In this document: positions 43,768-52,446 of the stretch, piece after piece | Numbering within the stretch: position 1 is the stretch's first letter | How the letters are laid out: the number at the start of each line of letters is the position of its first letter | From: an uncultured Flavobacteriaceae bacterium | GTDB taxonomy: Bacteria > Bacteroidota > Bacteroidia > Flavobacteriales > Flavobacteriaceae | Direction of reading: 5' to 3' | Length of the DNA stretch: 64,000 bases | Assembly (NCBI GenBank): GCA_947494695.1 | Contig: CANLWB010000013.1 | Location: forward strand, 117,993 to 181,992 | Translations under genes and position numbers: made by a program | The notes under the pieces: generated by a model | Databases searched by the model: none | What the model was told of the DNA's origin: nothing | Seen by the model: only the letters and a program-made list of their open reading frames with translations

Positions 43768-44283
43768 TTAAGTCCTAATGGGGATCATATTCGACGGATC
43801 TACCGGAAAGCTATCATATTTATTATATAGTTTTAAGTATTTTTCCGGATCGATGGGCGTTTCACTAAGTGTTTCGTGTAAGCCTCTAAAAAAACCTTCT
43901 CTTTTCTGTGATGGATTAAAAAGTAATGTGAGTTTTACCGTTTCATGGGTATCATTTTTAAACCCGTGAGGTGTAAACCTTGGAGCGTAAGCTACACCAC
44001 CTGGCTTGACTTGATATTCCTGGTCTGCGATTTGTATCGTTAAAATACCCTCATTGACTATAAAGGTTTCATCCATAAATCTATGGTAATGTAACTTGGC
44101 ACCAATAGCCATTGGAGGGAGTACAATTTCGTAAACGCCTAATTGATCGTTGGACATTTCGCTAGTCACTTTAAACGTTATGGAGATCGTATTCAATTCA
44201 ATGTTCTCACCTTGATCGGCCTGAATAATGGATGCTTTATTTTCTAGTATGTCCTCAAAATAATTTTCATCAGTGGTTTTCAT
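43768..44283 (-). CDS. cupin domain protein
   Basis: The 171-residue protein has a single cupin barrel. GAKLHYHRFMDETFIVNEG is the first metal-binding motif (His, His, Glu) and the second, YAPRFTPHGFKND, supplies His. Such cupins include dioxygenases, isomerases and sensors; no specific activity can be named. The gene begins 2 bp after the azoreductase stop, so the two form an operon. Confidence 0.87.
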   Translation of the reverse strand: MKTTDENYFEDILENKASIIQADQGENIELNTISITFKVTSEMSNDQLGVYEIVLPPMAIGAKLHYHRFMDETFIVNEGILTIQIADQEYQVKPGGVAYAPRFTPHGFKNDTHETVKLTLLFNPSQKREGFFRGLHETLSETPIDPEKYLKLYNKYDSFPVDPSNMIPIRT

Positions 44284-44285
44284 GA

Positions 44286-44903
44286 TTACGTCATTTTTTT
44301 AAAATGTTGATGGATCGCATTTTGTAGTAAGTCCTTATTTTGTTCTATAATATTCGAATCGCTGGTGCCTTCTAGGGAAAAAAATTCTTGATCTTCTATA
44401 CCTATATGATTTAAAATAGCTTTTAAATAGGGGACTTGAAAATCGTATTGTTCCATGAAAGTGCCTTTATAGATTCCTCCCTTAACAGTAATGATGTAGG
44501 CTGTTTTATCTTTTAATAATCCGTAATAGCCATTTTCATTAATGCTAAACGTGTGTCCAACTCTAACGGTTTGATCCAAATAGGCTTTTAGATTGGAAGG
44601 AATGTTCAAATTATACAACGGACTGCTAATAAGAATCTCATCTGCCTGTATTAATTCGGCAATGAGCTCATCAGAAAGCGTTAGTGCTTCTTTATGTGCA
44701 GGAGATAAGTGCTCTATTGGCATATAGAATCCTTCAATAGTACTGTTTTGAATGTGTGGTAATTGGTTTTTAGTAAGATCCCTGTAAACAACAGATCCGT
44801 TAGTGTTAACTGCTTTCCAGTTTTCTTCGAAGTAATCGGCTAAGGCTCTCGAATGTGATCCTGTTAGTCTTGAACTACAATCAATTCTTAATAATGTTTT
44901 CAT
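44286..44903 (-). CDS. azoR: FMN-dependent NADH azoreductase
   Basis: The 205-residue flavodoxin-like protein starts with RIDCSSRLTGSHSRALAD (FMN phosphate loop), then SPLYNLNIPSNLKAYLDQTV (residues about 94-113), which binds the isoalloxazine. FFSLEGTSDSN (about 176-186) completes it. It should reduce quinones and azo compounds with NADH and act against electrophile stress. It lies 112 bp after an ECF sigma gene on the same strand, and 2 bp before the cupin. Confidence 0.93.
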   Translation of the reverse strand: MKTLLRIDCSSRLTGSHSRALADYFEENWKAVNTNGSVVYRDLTKNQLPHIQNSTIEGFYMPIEHLSPAHKEALTLSDELIAELIQADEILISSPLYNLNIPSNLKAYLDQTVRVGHTFSINENGYYGLLKDKTAYIITVKGGIYKGTFMEQYDFQVPYLKAILNHIGIEDQEFFSLEGTSDSNIIEQNKDLLQNAIHQHFKKMT

Positions 44904-45015
44904 CTATTGGTATTTTAAATTCAATAGTATGACAACACAGAAATAAATAACGTGACGGGCTTTTGAAAAAAAATGGTTGTCTTTAATTTAGAATTGAGGC
45001 TTATTTATAGAAAAA

Positions 45016-45852
45016 CTAACCTCCATAATGTATTGAAGCCAGTTTTTTAGGGTCGATAACAGCAAATATGTTTTTTATTTTATCACCTTCTAATTCGAAA
45101 ACCTGACAGTTTATTAGTGCATCGTCATCGTAAAACAGTAATGCTGGTTGGTGATTTATACTGGTCATTTTTACAAAAAGGTCTTTTTGATAGGTTTTAA
45201 ACACATATAATATAAGGTTGGCCGTAGCCGTTTTCCCTGTAGTTAATTCTCGAATAACTTTTACTTCAGAACCGCCATCGGCAGCCAAAGAAATATCTTC
45301 GGTAAGCATCGCTTTCAGACTATTTACATCACCTTGTCTAATGATGTTAATGTAGTCCTTAAAATTTGCAGGTCTATATAAAGAATAATTCAAATCTCCT
45401 ATTTTGTAACCTGCTAATTTTGCTTTGGCTCTGCTTAATATTTTTCGTGAGTTTTCTACTGTAGAATTAATAATTCCTGAAATCTCTTTATGCGAGTAAT
45501 CGTAGGCCTCTTTTAGAATAAAAACGGCTCGTTCTTTTGGAGTGAGTTTTTCCAGAAGTACGAGAAGTGAATAGGAAATGATTTCTTCAATATTAATATT
45601 GTCATCCGTTCTAGTAGTATCAAGAGGTTCTGGTAACCATACCTGATCTGAAGTGATTTTACTCTTTTTCTTTTTAATATTAATGGACTGGTTGATTACA
45701 GCTTTAACCAGATATCCGGTTTCATTTTTAATGATTGTTTTGTTTACGGAAAGGAATTTTATAAGGACATCTTGAATGGCGTCTTTGGCATCTTCGGAAG
45801 AGCCTAAAATATTGTACGCATACGGGAATAATATATTTTGGTAGTTTTTCAT
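45016..45852 (-). CDS. ECF41-type RNA polymerase sigma factor with SnoaL-like C-terminal domain
   Basis: The 278-residue protein has sigma region 2 (about 5-65, LGSSEDAKDAIQDVLIKFLS), region 4 (about 95-150, LTPKERAVFILKEAYDYSHK) and a fused NTF2/SnoaL-like domain (about 158-275). WLPEPL between regions 2 and 4 and the late DPKKLASIHYG (a relative of the NPDKL motif) mark the ECF41 group, whose C-terminal domain modulates activity in place of a separate anti-sigma factor. The following azoreductase and cupin on the same strand are plausible targets (inference). Confidence 0.88.
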   Translation of the reverse strand: MKNYQNILFPYAYNILGSSEDAKDAIQDVLIKFLSVNKTIIKNETGYLVKAVINQSINIKKKKSKITSDQVWLPEPLDTTRTDDNINIEEIISYSLLVLLEKLTPKERAVFILKEAYDYSHKEISGIINSTVENSRKILSRAKAKLAGYKIGDLNYSLYRPANFKDYINIIRQGDVNSLKAMLTEDISLAADGGSEVKVIRELTTGKTATANLILYVFKTYQKDLFVKMTSINHQPALLFYDDDALINCQVFELEGDKIKNIFAVIDPKKLASIHYGG

Positions 45853-45918
45853 GTTTTAACTTTATGAGTATAACAAACTAAAAGATGAAAACGTGACATT
45901 TTTAGTCAAATACCTGAG

Positions 45919-46401
45919 TTATCCATCTGTTTCTGTTTGTATAATCATTTTTTTGATTAGTGAAATTTGTCCAAAATGATAATAACAGTGTTCTATAATA
46001 CCCTCAATATTTCTCTGATAGTTGCCGTATTTTTCATCAACAAATGTTTTATGCCATTGCTCATCCGGGGTTTGTTCTATGCAATTTGCTAAACGCTCTG
46101 TATTGGTCCATAAATCGTTGCAAAGGTTAACCCAATCTCTTTCAGATAAAATCTGTGGGGCATCGAAACTATATGCATCACGAATTTCAAGGTTGCCACC
46201 TTCAAAAACATTCAAAACACCAGCAATATAATAGTTTATATGAAAGGTAAGAAGAGCGATAGTATTTAATGATTTCACGTTTTGGGTTGCCTGTTTCCAG
46301 GTAACATTAGATAACAGCTTTTTACAGTTTGTCCCGGCTACCCAAAACCCGCTTAAAACAACGTCCCTTAGTCGTGTCGCTAATCGTTTTGAATGTTTCA
46401 T
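45919..46401 (-). CDS. DinB-like (DfsB/YfiT) four-helix metal-binding protein
   Basis: The 160-residue helical protein has possible metal ligands His54 (LLTFHINYY) and two histidines at about 133-137 (EHCYYHFGQI), typical of the DinB superfamily. Such proteins include thiol transferases and proteins of unknown function. It precedes the ECF41 sigma gene by 66 bp on the same strand, so it may share its transcript and regulation. Confidence 0.82.
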   Translation of the reverse strand: MKHSKRLATRLRDVVLSGFWVAGTNCKKLLSNVTWKQATQNVKSLNTIALLTFHINYYIAGVLNVFEGGNLEIRDAYSFDAPQILSERDWVNLCNDLWTNTERLANCIEQTPDEQWHKTFVDEKYGNYQRNIEGIIEHCYYHFGQISLIKKMIIQTETDG

Positions 46402-46457
46402 TGGCTGTAGGTTTGTTTTTAATTCCCTTTTGCTTCAATCAGTTTATGAAAAACAAG

Positions 46458-47507
46458 TTAATCTTCTGCGTTGAAAAACACTTTATAAAAGTGCATTTTT
46501 TTCTCCTCGTCGTAACCGCGTTCTAAATATTCGGCAGAAGCATCGGGGGCATCAATATCTAATTTTATTTGAATATTGGTGTCCAGCTTAATATCGGTTT
46601 TAATCTTTTTCTTCTCTTTATTTACAACACGCTCCGATACGTCAAATTGGTTTCTGAGAACTAAATTTTGTTCACCTTGAAATTCCTTTCTATAATCTTC
46701 AAATTGCCGTATTTGTTTTTCTTCCTCAAAAATTTCTTCTTTAAATCGTTCTACATTTACGAATTCATTTTCCTTTAAGTAGTCAATGGTTTTGGCTAAA
46801 AATGTATTATGTTCCTGAGCGCCGTAACTGGTTTTTAGAATCTCGGTTGAAAATTCTTTACAAAGCTCCAAATGCTGTTGGGTATGGCTATTGGCATCAT
46901 CGGCATATTTGATGTTTAAAAACTGATTGATCCAATATTGCGCATCGTAATTATTATTGTCTACACTACATATAACATGACCCTCTGCATCTGTTTGATT
47001 TAAGATAAGACAGCCTTTATCCACTTTTTTAGAACTAATTCCTTTTTGTACCAGTACATCGTAGCTTTGATTTTCTAAATAAGTTTGAAAAAAGTTAATC
47101 TTGCTTTCGATTTTAAAAATACCAATGGCATTGGTAGTCATATCCAGATACTCAATACCATCGAATAGTACAACTAAAACATCTCCGGTTTTTATATTGG
47201 CAGATGTGGACTGTTCGTATAAATGCGTAACGATATGTTTTGAAACCTCTACAAAGTCGTCTTCATTGCTAAATAGTTGAGTGGCATAACTGTTAATCTC
47301 ATTTAAGGAAATATTGGCGTGATGATTAAATCGGTAACTCTGTACAATAGTCCCAAAAGGCCGCAATAAAAAAGGAAGCATTAAATCGTAACTAGCCTCA
47401 TCGAAATCCACTGGTTTCTCTGAAAACGCATTTTTTGTGTCATTAAATTTATTTCCAACTTTATGAATAATGAATTTTGAAATAGAGGCGTTTTTTCTTG
47501 AGATCAT
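46458..47507 (-). CDS. nucleoid-associated protein (NdpA/YejK family)
   Basis: I start at ATG 47507 (MISRKNASISKFIIHKVGNK), which begins the conserved domain; an extension to 47558 would add a hydrophobic 17 residues unlikely to be translated. The 349-residue protein follows the 37-kDa nucleoid-associated family: an N-terminal module around LMLPFLLRPFGTIVQSYRF, the GDVLVVLFDG segment (about 107-116) and a long helical C-terminal part. It binds DNA broadly in other bacteria. It lies after the large lipoprotein gene on the same strand, separated by a terminator. Confidence 0.85.
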   Translation of the reverse strand: MISRKNASISKFIIHKVGNKFNDTKNAFSEKPVDFDEASYDLMLPFLLRPFGTIVQSYRFNHHANISLNEINSYATQLFSNEDDFVEVSKHIVTHLYEQSTSANIKTGDVLVVLFDGIEYLDMTTNAIGIFKIESKINFFQTYLENQSYDVLVQKGISSKKVDKGCLILNQTDAEGHVICSVDNNNYDAQYWINQFLNIKYADDANSHTQQHLELCKEFSTEILKTSYGAQEHNTFLAKTIDYLKENEFVNVERFKEEIFEEEKQIRQFEDYRKEFQGEQNLVLRNQFDVSERVVNKEKKKIKTDIKLDTNIQIKLDIDAPDASAEYLERGYDEEKKMHFYKVFFNAED

Positions 47508-47566
47508 ATCTAATTTATTAAGTTGCAATACTATTAAAATAATTAGAAATAATGACAAAAAAAGAA

Positions 47567-47593
47567 CGCCAAAGCAACTTTGGCGTTCTAGAT
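47567..47593 (-). terminator. minus-strand terminator hairpin
   Basis: GAACGCCAAAG and CTTTGGCGTTC form a perfect 11-bp stem (loop 3 nt) and the minus strand continues with TTTTTTT. It lies 272 bp past the stop of the 816-codon lipoprotein gene, so the 3' end would be long, or it may end a separate small RNA. Confidence 0.8.
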
Positions 47594-47865
47594 CCGGGGA
47601 CTTCGTCGATTTGGTTATCGTTATATCTTAGATGTAAAAATGATAGCGTGTCTGTTTGATTTTTTTTGCATTCCGACTCTTAAATATTTAACATTATTTA
47701 AAGTTTATCCGAAAAATTTCATAAAATCTTTTGAGGTTCAGGTTGTAAATTATTGATAAATAGCTGCCTTAAAGATAAAAATTAGTTTTTCATATACAAA
47801 AAAACCAAGGGATTAATATTCAAATATAAAGCAGGTTTTATAAGTCTTATGAATTTACTTACACA
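47594..47865 (-). other. AT-rich region between lipoprotein stop and terminator
   Basis: No open frame longer than 15 codons. On the minus strand, TATATTTG near 47825 matches the -7 consensus, so a small RNA ending at the hairpin at 47567 is possible; without a -33 match this is weak. Confidence 0.3.
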
Positions 47866-50295
47866 TTAGTTAATCTGATACAGAATAATGGAATTGTTTT
47901 CCCCTTTACTTACGAATTCCAGGTTTTTGTCCTTATCAATGTTATCTAATGCCATAGAAGAGTTTCCATAAACTGGAAAGTTAGACAATAGCTTGGCCTG
48001 GCTATCGAACAGATGAATTTTGTGTGCCTGAACGTCTGTAATAGCGATATAGATTTTATCGTTAATATAGAAGATGTCTGGCGACTTGTAATCCCCGTAG
48101 TCCATCTCTACTGTTTTACCCTTTATAGACAGTTTGTTTTCATTAAAGGTTACAAGTGTTTTATTTGTTGTTGTGACATGGTGATTTTTAGATAGGTTTA
48201 GGGTTTTAGTAGATACATTTCCTTTAGTATCTATAGTCACTAAATTCCCATCTGTAGTGGTGGTTGTAAAATTGTTTTTATACACAAAGACAGGTTGTTT
48301 GGAATAGGTGTTAGATGTTTTCGGAGTTACCCTGCTTTTTCCGGTTCTATTTAGAATATAGAATTTGTTTTGAGTTTTAAATGAAATATAATCCTTAGTA
48401 CCTATCCTGAAATGTTTCGGCTGACAGATAATGGCATCGTTGGCAGTTTTAAACGTAAAACCACTTACAATTTGAGCTTTGGTATTATACATGACTACTT
48501 GATTACCCTGAGTAACCATTAATCTGTAGTTTTTAGTGTTTTCATAATCAAAAACAGAAAGAGGCTGAGTGATATTATCATTAAATTTTAAAGGAAAAGG
48601 CCCTACGTTATTACCATTTCTATCTATAACGTAAACGCGCCTAGCGGTAGCAAATGCCAATTGTAATCGTCCGTTTTTATAAATATCAATTTGCTCAATG
48701 GCTCCTAATACCGGACCATGTATTTGCTTTTTCCAAAGAATTTTACCTTTATTCGAAATTAAATAGAGGTTGTTATTTATGTCCTGAACAACAATTTCTT
48801 TTTGCCCGGTAATGTGATTTTTTACGAACTGCGGATTCGTCAATACGTCCGTATCTAATTTGATATTTAGTTCTTCTGAAACTGAATTCAATGAAGCCTG
48901 TGATTTACTCCGTTGTAAAATAGCATTAATGTGAGCAAAGTTATTCTCGTAGATAAATTGTAAGGCAGAAATCTTGTAATTATCTAAGGTATAATTTGAA
49001 TTGTCTTCGAGGTTTTTATCAAAAATAGCTTTTAACGCATCGGCATTTACAACCTGCATTAATGATGACGCATCACTTAGATGCTCCTGTGCATTTTGAA
49101 AATATATTTTTTCGTTTAAGGTTGTTTTGTTTTGGTAATTAGCGATAATGTTTTGCAGCATATCTGTACTTCCTGTAAATATGAAGAAATTTTCAAGGAT
49201 GCAGTATTTAGCTGCCTTATTATAAGATATTAATGGAGCAAAAGTATCAGAGAATAATTCTGGTTGACTAAAACTAAAAATTTCAATGCCTCTATAAGTG
49301 CCTATTCTGGTTTGTTCGCTCAAAAGAGCATCTTTTGTGTCAATGACATCGATAGAGTTTAGCGCGATGGCATGATGTTTATCTTCATAAATAACTCCAA
49401 CTTCCACGATATTATCAAATAAGGTCGTTTCGCTTATAGAATCCCTTTGATGAAAACGAGACAAATTGGTCTTGAATTGGCTGTAATCGTCAAACGTAAA
49501 ACTCATAAAACCATCACTGTTAGATGGTGTAATATGGTGTGTCTGATTTTCTTGAGATGTGGTATTCTTGAAAATATTGATAAGACTTTTTGAAGAATCC
49601 GTTGCTTTGGTAATGCCGTTTAAAAGGACTTCACCGGGATCGATGCTAACGTCTGTGGCGATATAATTTGTAAATGTTTTTAAAGATATAGAGTCTTCGA
49701 CGAAGAGCGATTTTAAAAATGAACTATCCGGTTTCAGAACCATTGAAAAGGTTTTGTCGTTACTAACAATATTGTAAACTTTTTCAAGCTCGACGTTTTT
49801 GGCTTTACGATCAAAAATTTGGTGTACTTGTGCTTCAGAAGAAGAAAGAAAGAAGATGCTATCCATAACCGTACTATAGAAGGTTTTATCCTTTAAAGTA
49901 GATTTTATAATGGTTTTGTTCCTGTAGGAAAGTGTCTCCTGAATGTAATCTTGAAGAGAGTCTGTTTCAAATAAGGTTTTATTAACCTTAGTAATAAGGG
50001 TATATTGCAAACTGTCTTTGTCATCTGAAGAGAAGCAAATTAGTAGGTCGCCAGAAGGTTTTAAATGAGGCACAATGTTTAACGTATTAGCAAGATTTTC
50101 GTAAGCTGTAGTTGACGATATTTGCTGTAAGAGGTGACTGTTGTTAATACTGCTTTTTAGGCTTTCAAGATTAGAGGTTTTTAAAACAAAAGAGGCGTTT
50201 CCTGGTATGAAGTCTATAGGTTTAGAACGTTTTGTTTTATTGGGATTACAATTAAAAAGTAATATTAGAAATAGGGAAAAACAAAAGAGTCTCAT
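47866..50295 (-). CDS. large surface/periplasmic lipoprotein (DUF3352-like plus propeller-like end)
   Basis: I start at ATG 50295 (MRLFCFSLFLILLFNC, lipobox Cys16), since the 7 extra residues of the longer frame weaken the signal. The 809-residue protein opens with KPIDFIPGNASFVLKTSNLE, which resembles DUF3352. A later part (about 540-760) carries repeats such as GNNVGPFPLKFNDNITQPLS and NLVTIDTKGNVST, like beta-propeller blades. I infer an outer-membrane or periplasmic binding protein. No specific function is known. Transcribed as one gene, ahead of the NdpA gene. Confidence 0.75.
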   Translation of the reverse strand: MRLFCFSLFLILLFNCNPNKTKRSKPIDFIPGNASFVLKTSNLESLKSSINNSHLLQQISSTTAYENLANTLNIVPHLKPSGDLLICFSSDDKDSLQYTLITKVNKTLFETDSLQDYIQETLSYRNKTIIKSTLKDKTFYSTVMDSIFFLSSSEAQVHQIFDRKAKNVELEKVYNIVSNDKTFSMVLKPDSSFLKSLFVEDSISLKTFTNYIATDVSIDPGEVLLNGITKATDSSKSLINIFKNTTSQENQTHHITPSNSDGFMSFTFDDYSQFKTNLSRFHQRDSISETTLFDNIVEVGVIYEDKHHAIALNSIDVIDTKDALLSEQTRIGTYRGIEIFSFSQPELFSDTFAPLISYNKAAKYCILENFFIFTGSTDMLQNIIANYQNKTTLNEKIYFQNAQEHLSDASSLMQVVNADALKAIFDKNLEDNSNYTLDNYKISALQFIYENNFAHINAILQRSKSQASLNSVSEELNIKLDTDVLTNPQFVKNHITGQKEIVVQDINNNLYLISNKGKILWKKQIHGPVLGAIEQIDIYKNGRLQLAFATARRVYVIDRNGNNVGPFPLKFNDNITQPLSVFDYENTKNYRLMVTQGNQVVMYNTKAQIVSGFTFKTANDAIICQPKHFRIGTKDYISFKTQNKFYILNRTGKSRVTPKTSNTYSKQPVFVYKNNFTTTTTDGNLVTIDTKGNVSTKTLNLSKNHHVTTTNKTLVTFNENKLSIKGKTVEMDYGDYKSPDIFYINDKIYIAITDVQAHKIHLFDSQAKLLSNFPVYGNSSMALDNIDKDKNLEFVSKGENNSIILYQIN

Positions 50296-50364
50296 GACAT
50301 GAATTAATTTATGCAAACCTACATATTTTTCATGTTATACGAAGAAATATAGAAGTTTAGCTTT

Positions 50365-50964
50365 TTAAATATCAAATTTTAATTGCTTTGGTAAAAGATT
50401 AAACGATTTTCGATGGTATTTTGTTATACCGTATTTTTTTATTGCGGCCCGATGTTCTTTGGTAGGGTAGCCTTTATTTTGTTTCCAATTATACATGGGA
50501 AACTCTTCATGGATGGTATTCATGTATAGATCGCGATGTGTTTTAGCCAGGACGGAAGCGGCTGCAATACTTAAATATTTTCCGTCTCCCTTAATAATGG
50601 TTTCATAAGGAACCTTTTGATAGGGCTTAAATTTATTTCCGTCGACTATAATAAATTCTGGTGTTTTAGATAATAGATTTATAGACTTATGCATAGCCAG
50701 AATAGAAGCATTAAGTATATTGATAGTATCAATCTCTTCCTGAAATACATGAGCAACACCAAATGTTAGGGCTTCAGTTTCTATCACCGGCCTTAAAATG
50801 TCCCTTTTATTTTCGCTAAGTTGCTTCGAATCGTTCAAGATCGAATTTTCGAATGTTTCAGGGAGAATAACCGCGGCGGCGGTAACGGGACCAGCCAGAC
50901 AGCCACGTCCCGCTTCGTCTGTACCACACTCCAGAGTATAATTAGAATGATTAATTAATAACAT
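50365..50964 (-). CDS. rnhB: ribonuclease HII
   Basis: The 199-residue enzyme removes RNA from RNA/DNA hybrids and excises single ribonucleotides. The active site DEAGRG (Asp16, Glu17) is followed by a later Asp in [10 protein letters not shown] and one in [24 protein letters not shown] is the typical loop. It is 69 bp from the upstream lipoprotein gene on the same strand. Confidence 0.96.
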   Translation of the reverse strand: MLLINHSNYTLECGTDEAGRGCLAGPVTAAAVILPETFENSILNDSKQLSENKRDILRPVIETEALTFGVAHVFQEEIDTINILNASILAMHKSINLLSKTPEFIIVDGNKFKPYQKVPYETIIKGDGKYLSIAAASVLAKTHRDLYMNTIHEEFPMYNWKQNKGYPTKEHRAAIKKYGITKYHRKSFNLLPKQLKFDI

Positions 50965-51186
50965 TTAAATTAGAATATTGTCAAATTTATAATTTTACAT
51001 AGTAATTATTATGCATGTTCGGTAATTTTAATCATATTTATACGGAATTATCACAGGCCGTTGATAAATATTCTTTTTTAAGCCTTAATCATGGTGATTT
51101 TTTAATGAAATTGCTAAAATCTTAATGATTCTTTAATATAAAATGGAATGATTCAAACAGATTTATAGCTTTTTTCTTCTTATTTT

Positions 51187-51313
51187 TTGTTTTTTACATA
51201 TAATATTAAGATGTTTGCAACCGACTAACTCAAATAAATATTCTAGATTCATCATTTAAAAAGGTGACTAAATATTTAAAAAGAAAGCCAGCAATTTTTA
51301 GCTGGCTTTCTTT
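51187..51313 (+). ncRNA. candidate small RNA upstream of the sigma gene
   Basis: A TTG (51187-51189), a 20-bp spacer and GATGTTTG (51210-51217; 7/8 to TAnnTTTG) form a candidate promoter. A strong terminator lies about 60 nt after the expected start, with no open frame longer than 5 codons in between. The result would be a 90-nt transcript. Only the promoter/terminator pair supports this. Confidence 0.35.
51280..51313 (+). terminator. orphan Rho-independent terminator
   Basis: AAAGAAAGCCAGC, loop AATTTTTA, GCTGGCTTTCTTT: a perfect 13-bp stem. No plus-strand gene lies upstream (rnhB reads the other way), so it ends an unseen transcript. Confidence 0.85.
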
Positions 51314-51492
51314 ATTTTGAAAGAATTCCTTTAAAATATTTGTTTAAATTTCTGTTGAAGACGTTCTTTGTTTCTTAAAATGAAGTTGCTTCGGCAAAAT
51401 TTTTAGGACTTTTTAGTAAATATAAATTGGTTGTAAACCATTGGAACACTTGATGCTTTCAGGGGGTAAAGTGATGTATGTTTTGGTTTCAT

Positions 51493-51538
51493 GTTGTTGA
51501 CTATTTTCTAACTTAGTTGTTGACTATTTTCTAACTTA
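51493..51538. repeat. 23-bp perfect tandem duplication before the sigma gene
   Basis: The unit starts GTTGTTGACTATTTTCTAAC and ends TTA; copies at 51493-51515 and 51516-51538 are identical and abut. They lie 96 bp upstream of the sigma start codon and so could hold duplicated promoter or operator elements. Confidence 0.75.
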
Positions 51539-51633
51539 AATGTTTTTTGCTTTTTTTGCAAGTAGTATCAGGTTGTTTTTCAGCTTGAAAATGGACAAGA
51601 CTAACCAGAAAAGGGTCCATATCATCACGTTTA

Positions 51634-52245
51634 ATGAAAATTACAAATACATCTATACAAGATAATCCTGAAGAGGTTTGGGCAAAATTTGTGAATGGAG
51701 ACCGTGGCGCTTTCACATCTATATATGACTTGAACGTGGATGCGCTGTTTTCATATGGAATGAAGCTTTATGCTAATCAGAATGTTGTGAAAGATTGTAT
51801 TCAGGATGTTTTTTTAGATATTTACGAGCATAGAAAACAAATTTCCACACCCCGAAATATTAAGTTTTATCTGTTTAAGGCTCTAAAACGTAACATGTTC
51901 AGGCAATTGAAGAAAGAGCGAAAAAAAAGCAGTTTGCCAAAAATGGAAAACTTGTCTTTTGTTACCGAGTATAGTATAGAGACTAAAACGATAAACAGAG
52001 AGGTAGAAAATAGTCAGAAAGAACTTGTTGCAAAAATACTTAAGGAGTTAACACCTAAACAACAAGAGATTGTGTATTTAAGGTTTGTAAAAGGATTTAA
52101 TTATACTGAAATTTCAGAAATCATTGATATACATCATAATTCTGTGCGTAAACAAGTTTATCGGGCGATAAAAAAACTTCGGAAAAGCCCAATCTTTAAA
52201 GACGCCAAAAACATAAGCACTTATTCGCTTTTCACAATAATGTGA
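51634..52245 (+). CDS. FecI-like ECF sigma factor
   Basis: The 203-residue protein has sigma region 2 (about 25-80, SYGMKLYANQNVVKDCIQDV) and region 4 (about 130-185, LTPKQQEIVYLRFVKGFNYT). It is a typical Bacteroidota FecI-type factor. It precedes a FecR-type anti-sigma gene by 201 bp, then SusC. In known systems the SusC N-terminal (STN) domain signals through FecR to free the sigma factor, which then transcribes the sus genes; I infer the same here. No Shine-Dalgarno is visible. Confidence 0.93.
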   Translation: MKITNTSIQDNPEEVWAKFVNGDRGAFTSIYDLNVDALFSYGMKLYANQNVVKDCIQDVFLDIYEHRKQISTPRNIKFYLFKALKRNMFRQLKKERKKSSLPKMENLSFVTEYSIETKTINREVENSQKELVAKILKELTPKQQEIVYLRFVKGFNYTEISEIIDIHHNSVRKQVYRAIKKLRKSPIFKDAKNISTYSLFTIM

Positions 52246-52446
52246 TAGAGGTCAATACGGACTAATCAAAGATTTGATGCATGCCATCAAAATCTTCAAT
52301 AACGTGATAATCATTTAAAAATTTCTTAACAAATTGTGCTTTTTTGTTGTTGAATTTTAGGTAAATATTAAATTTTATTAAAAAAAAATTAAAAAAAGTG
52401 TCCACAAAAATAAAAGTTGATGCCCTATAGAGCATAACAGAAAAAT

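Larger units (their letters stand above)
50965..51633. other. divergent non-coding region with an orphan terminator and a tandem duplication
   Basis: 669 bp between rnhB and the sigma gene. It contains the terminator at 51280-51313, a possible small-RNA promoter at 51187-51220 and the 23-bp tandem repeat at 51493-51538. The rest is featureless. Confidence 0.5.

Noticed and set aside
47581..47640. Possible tRNA 3' end in the sequence beside the minus-strand hairpin
   Set aside because: No cloverleaf, no T-arm GTTCGA motif and no acceptor pairing.
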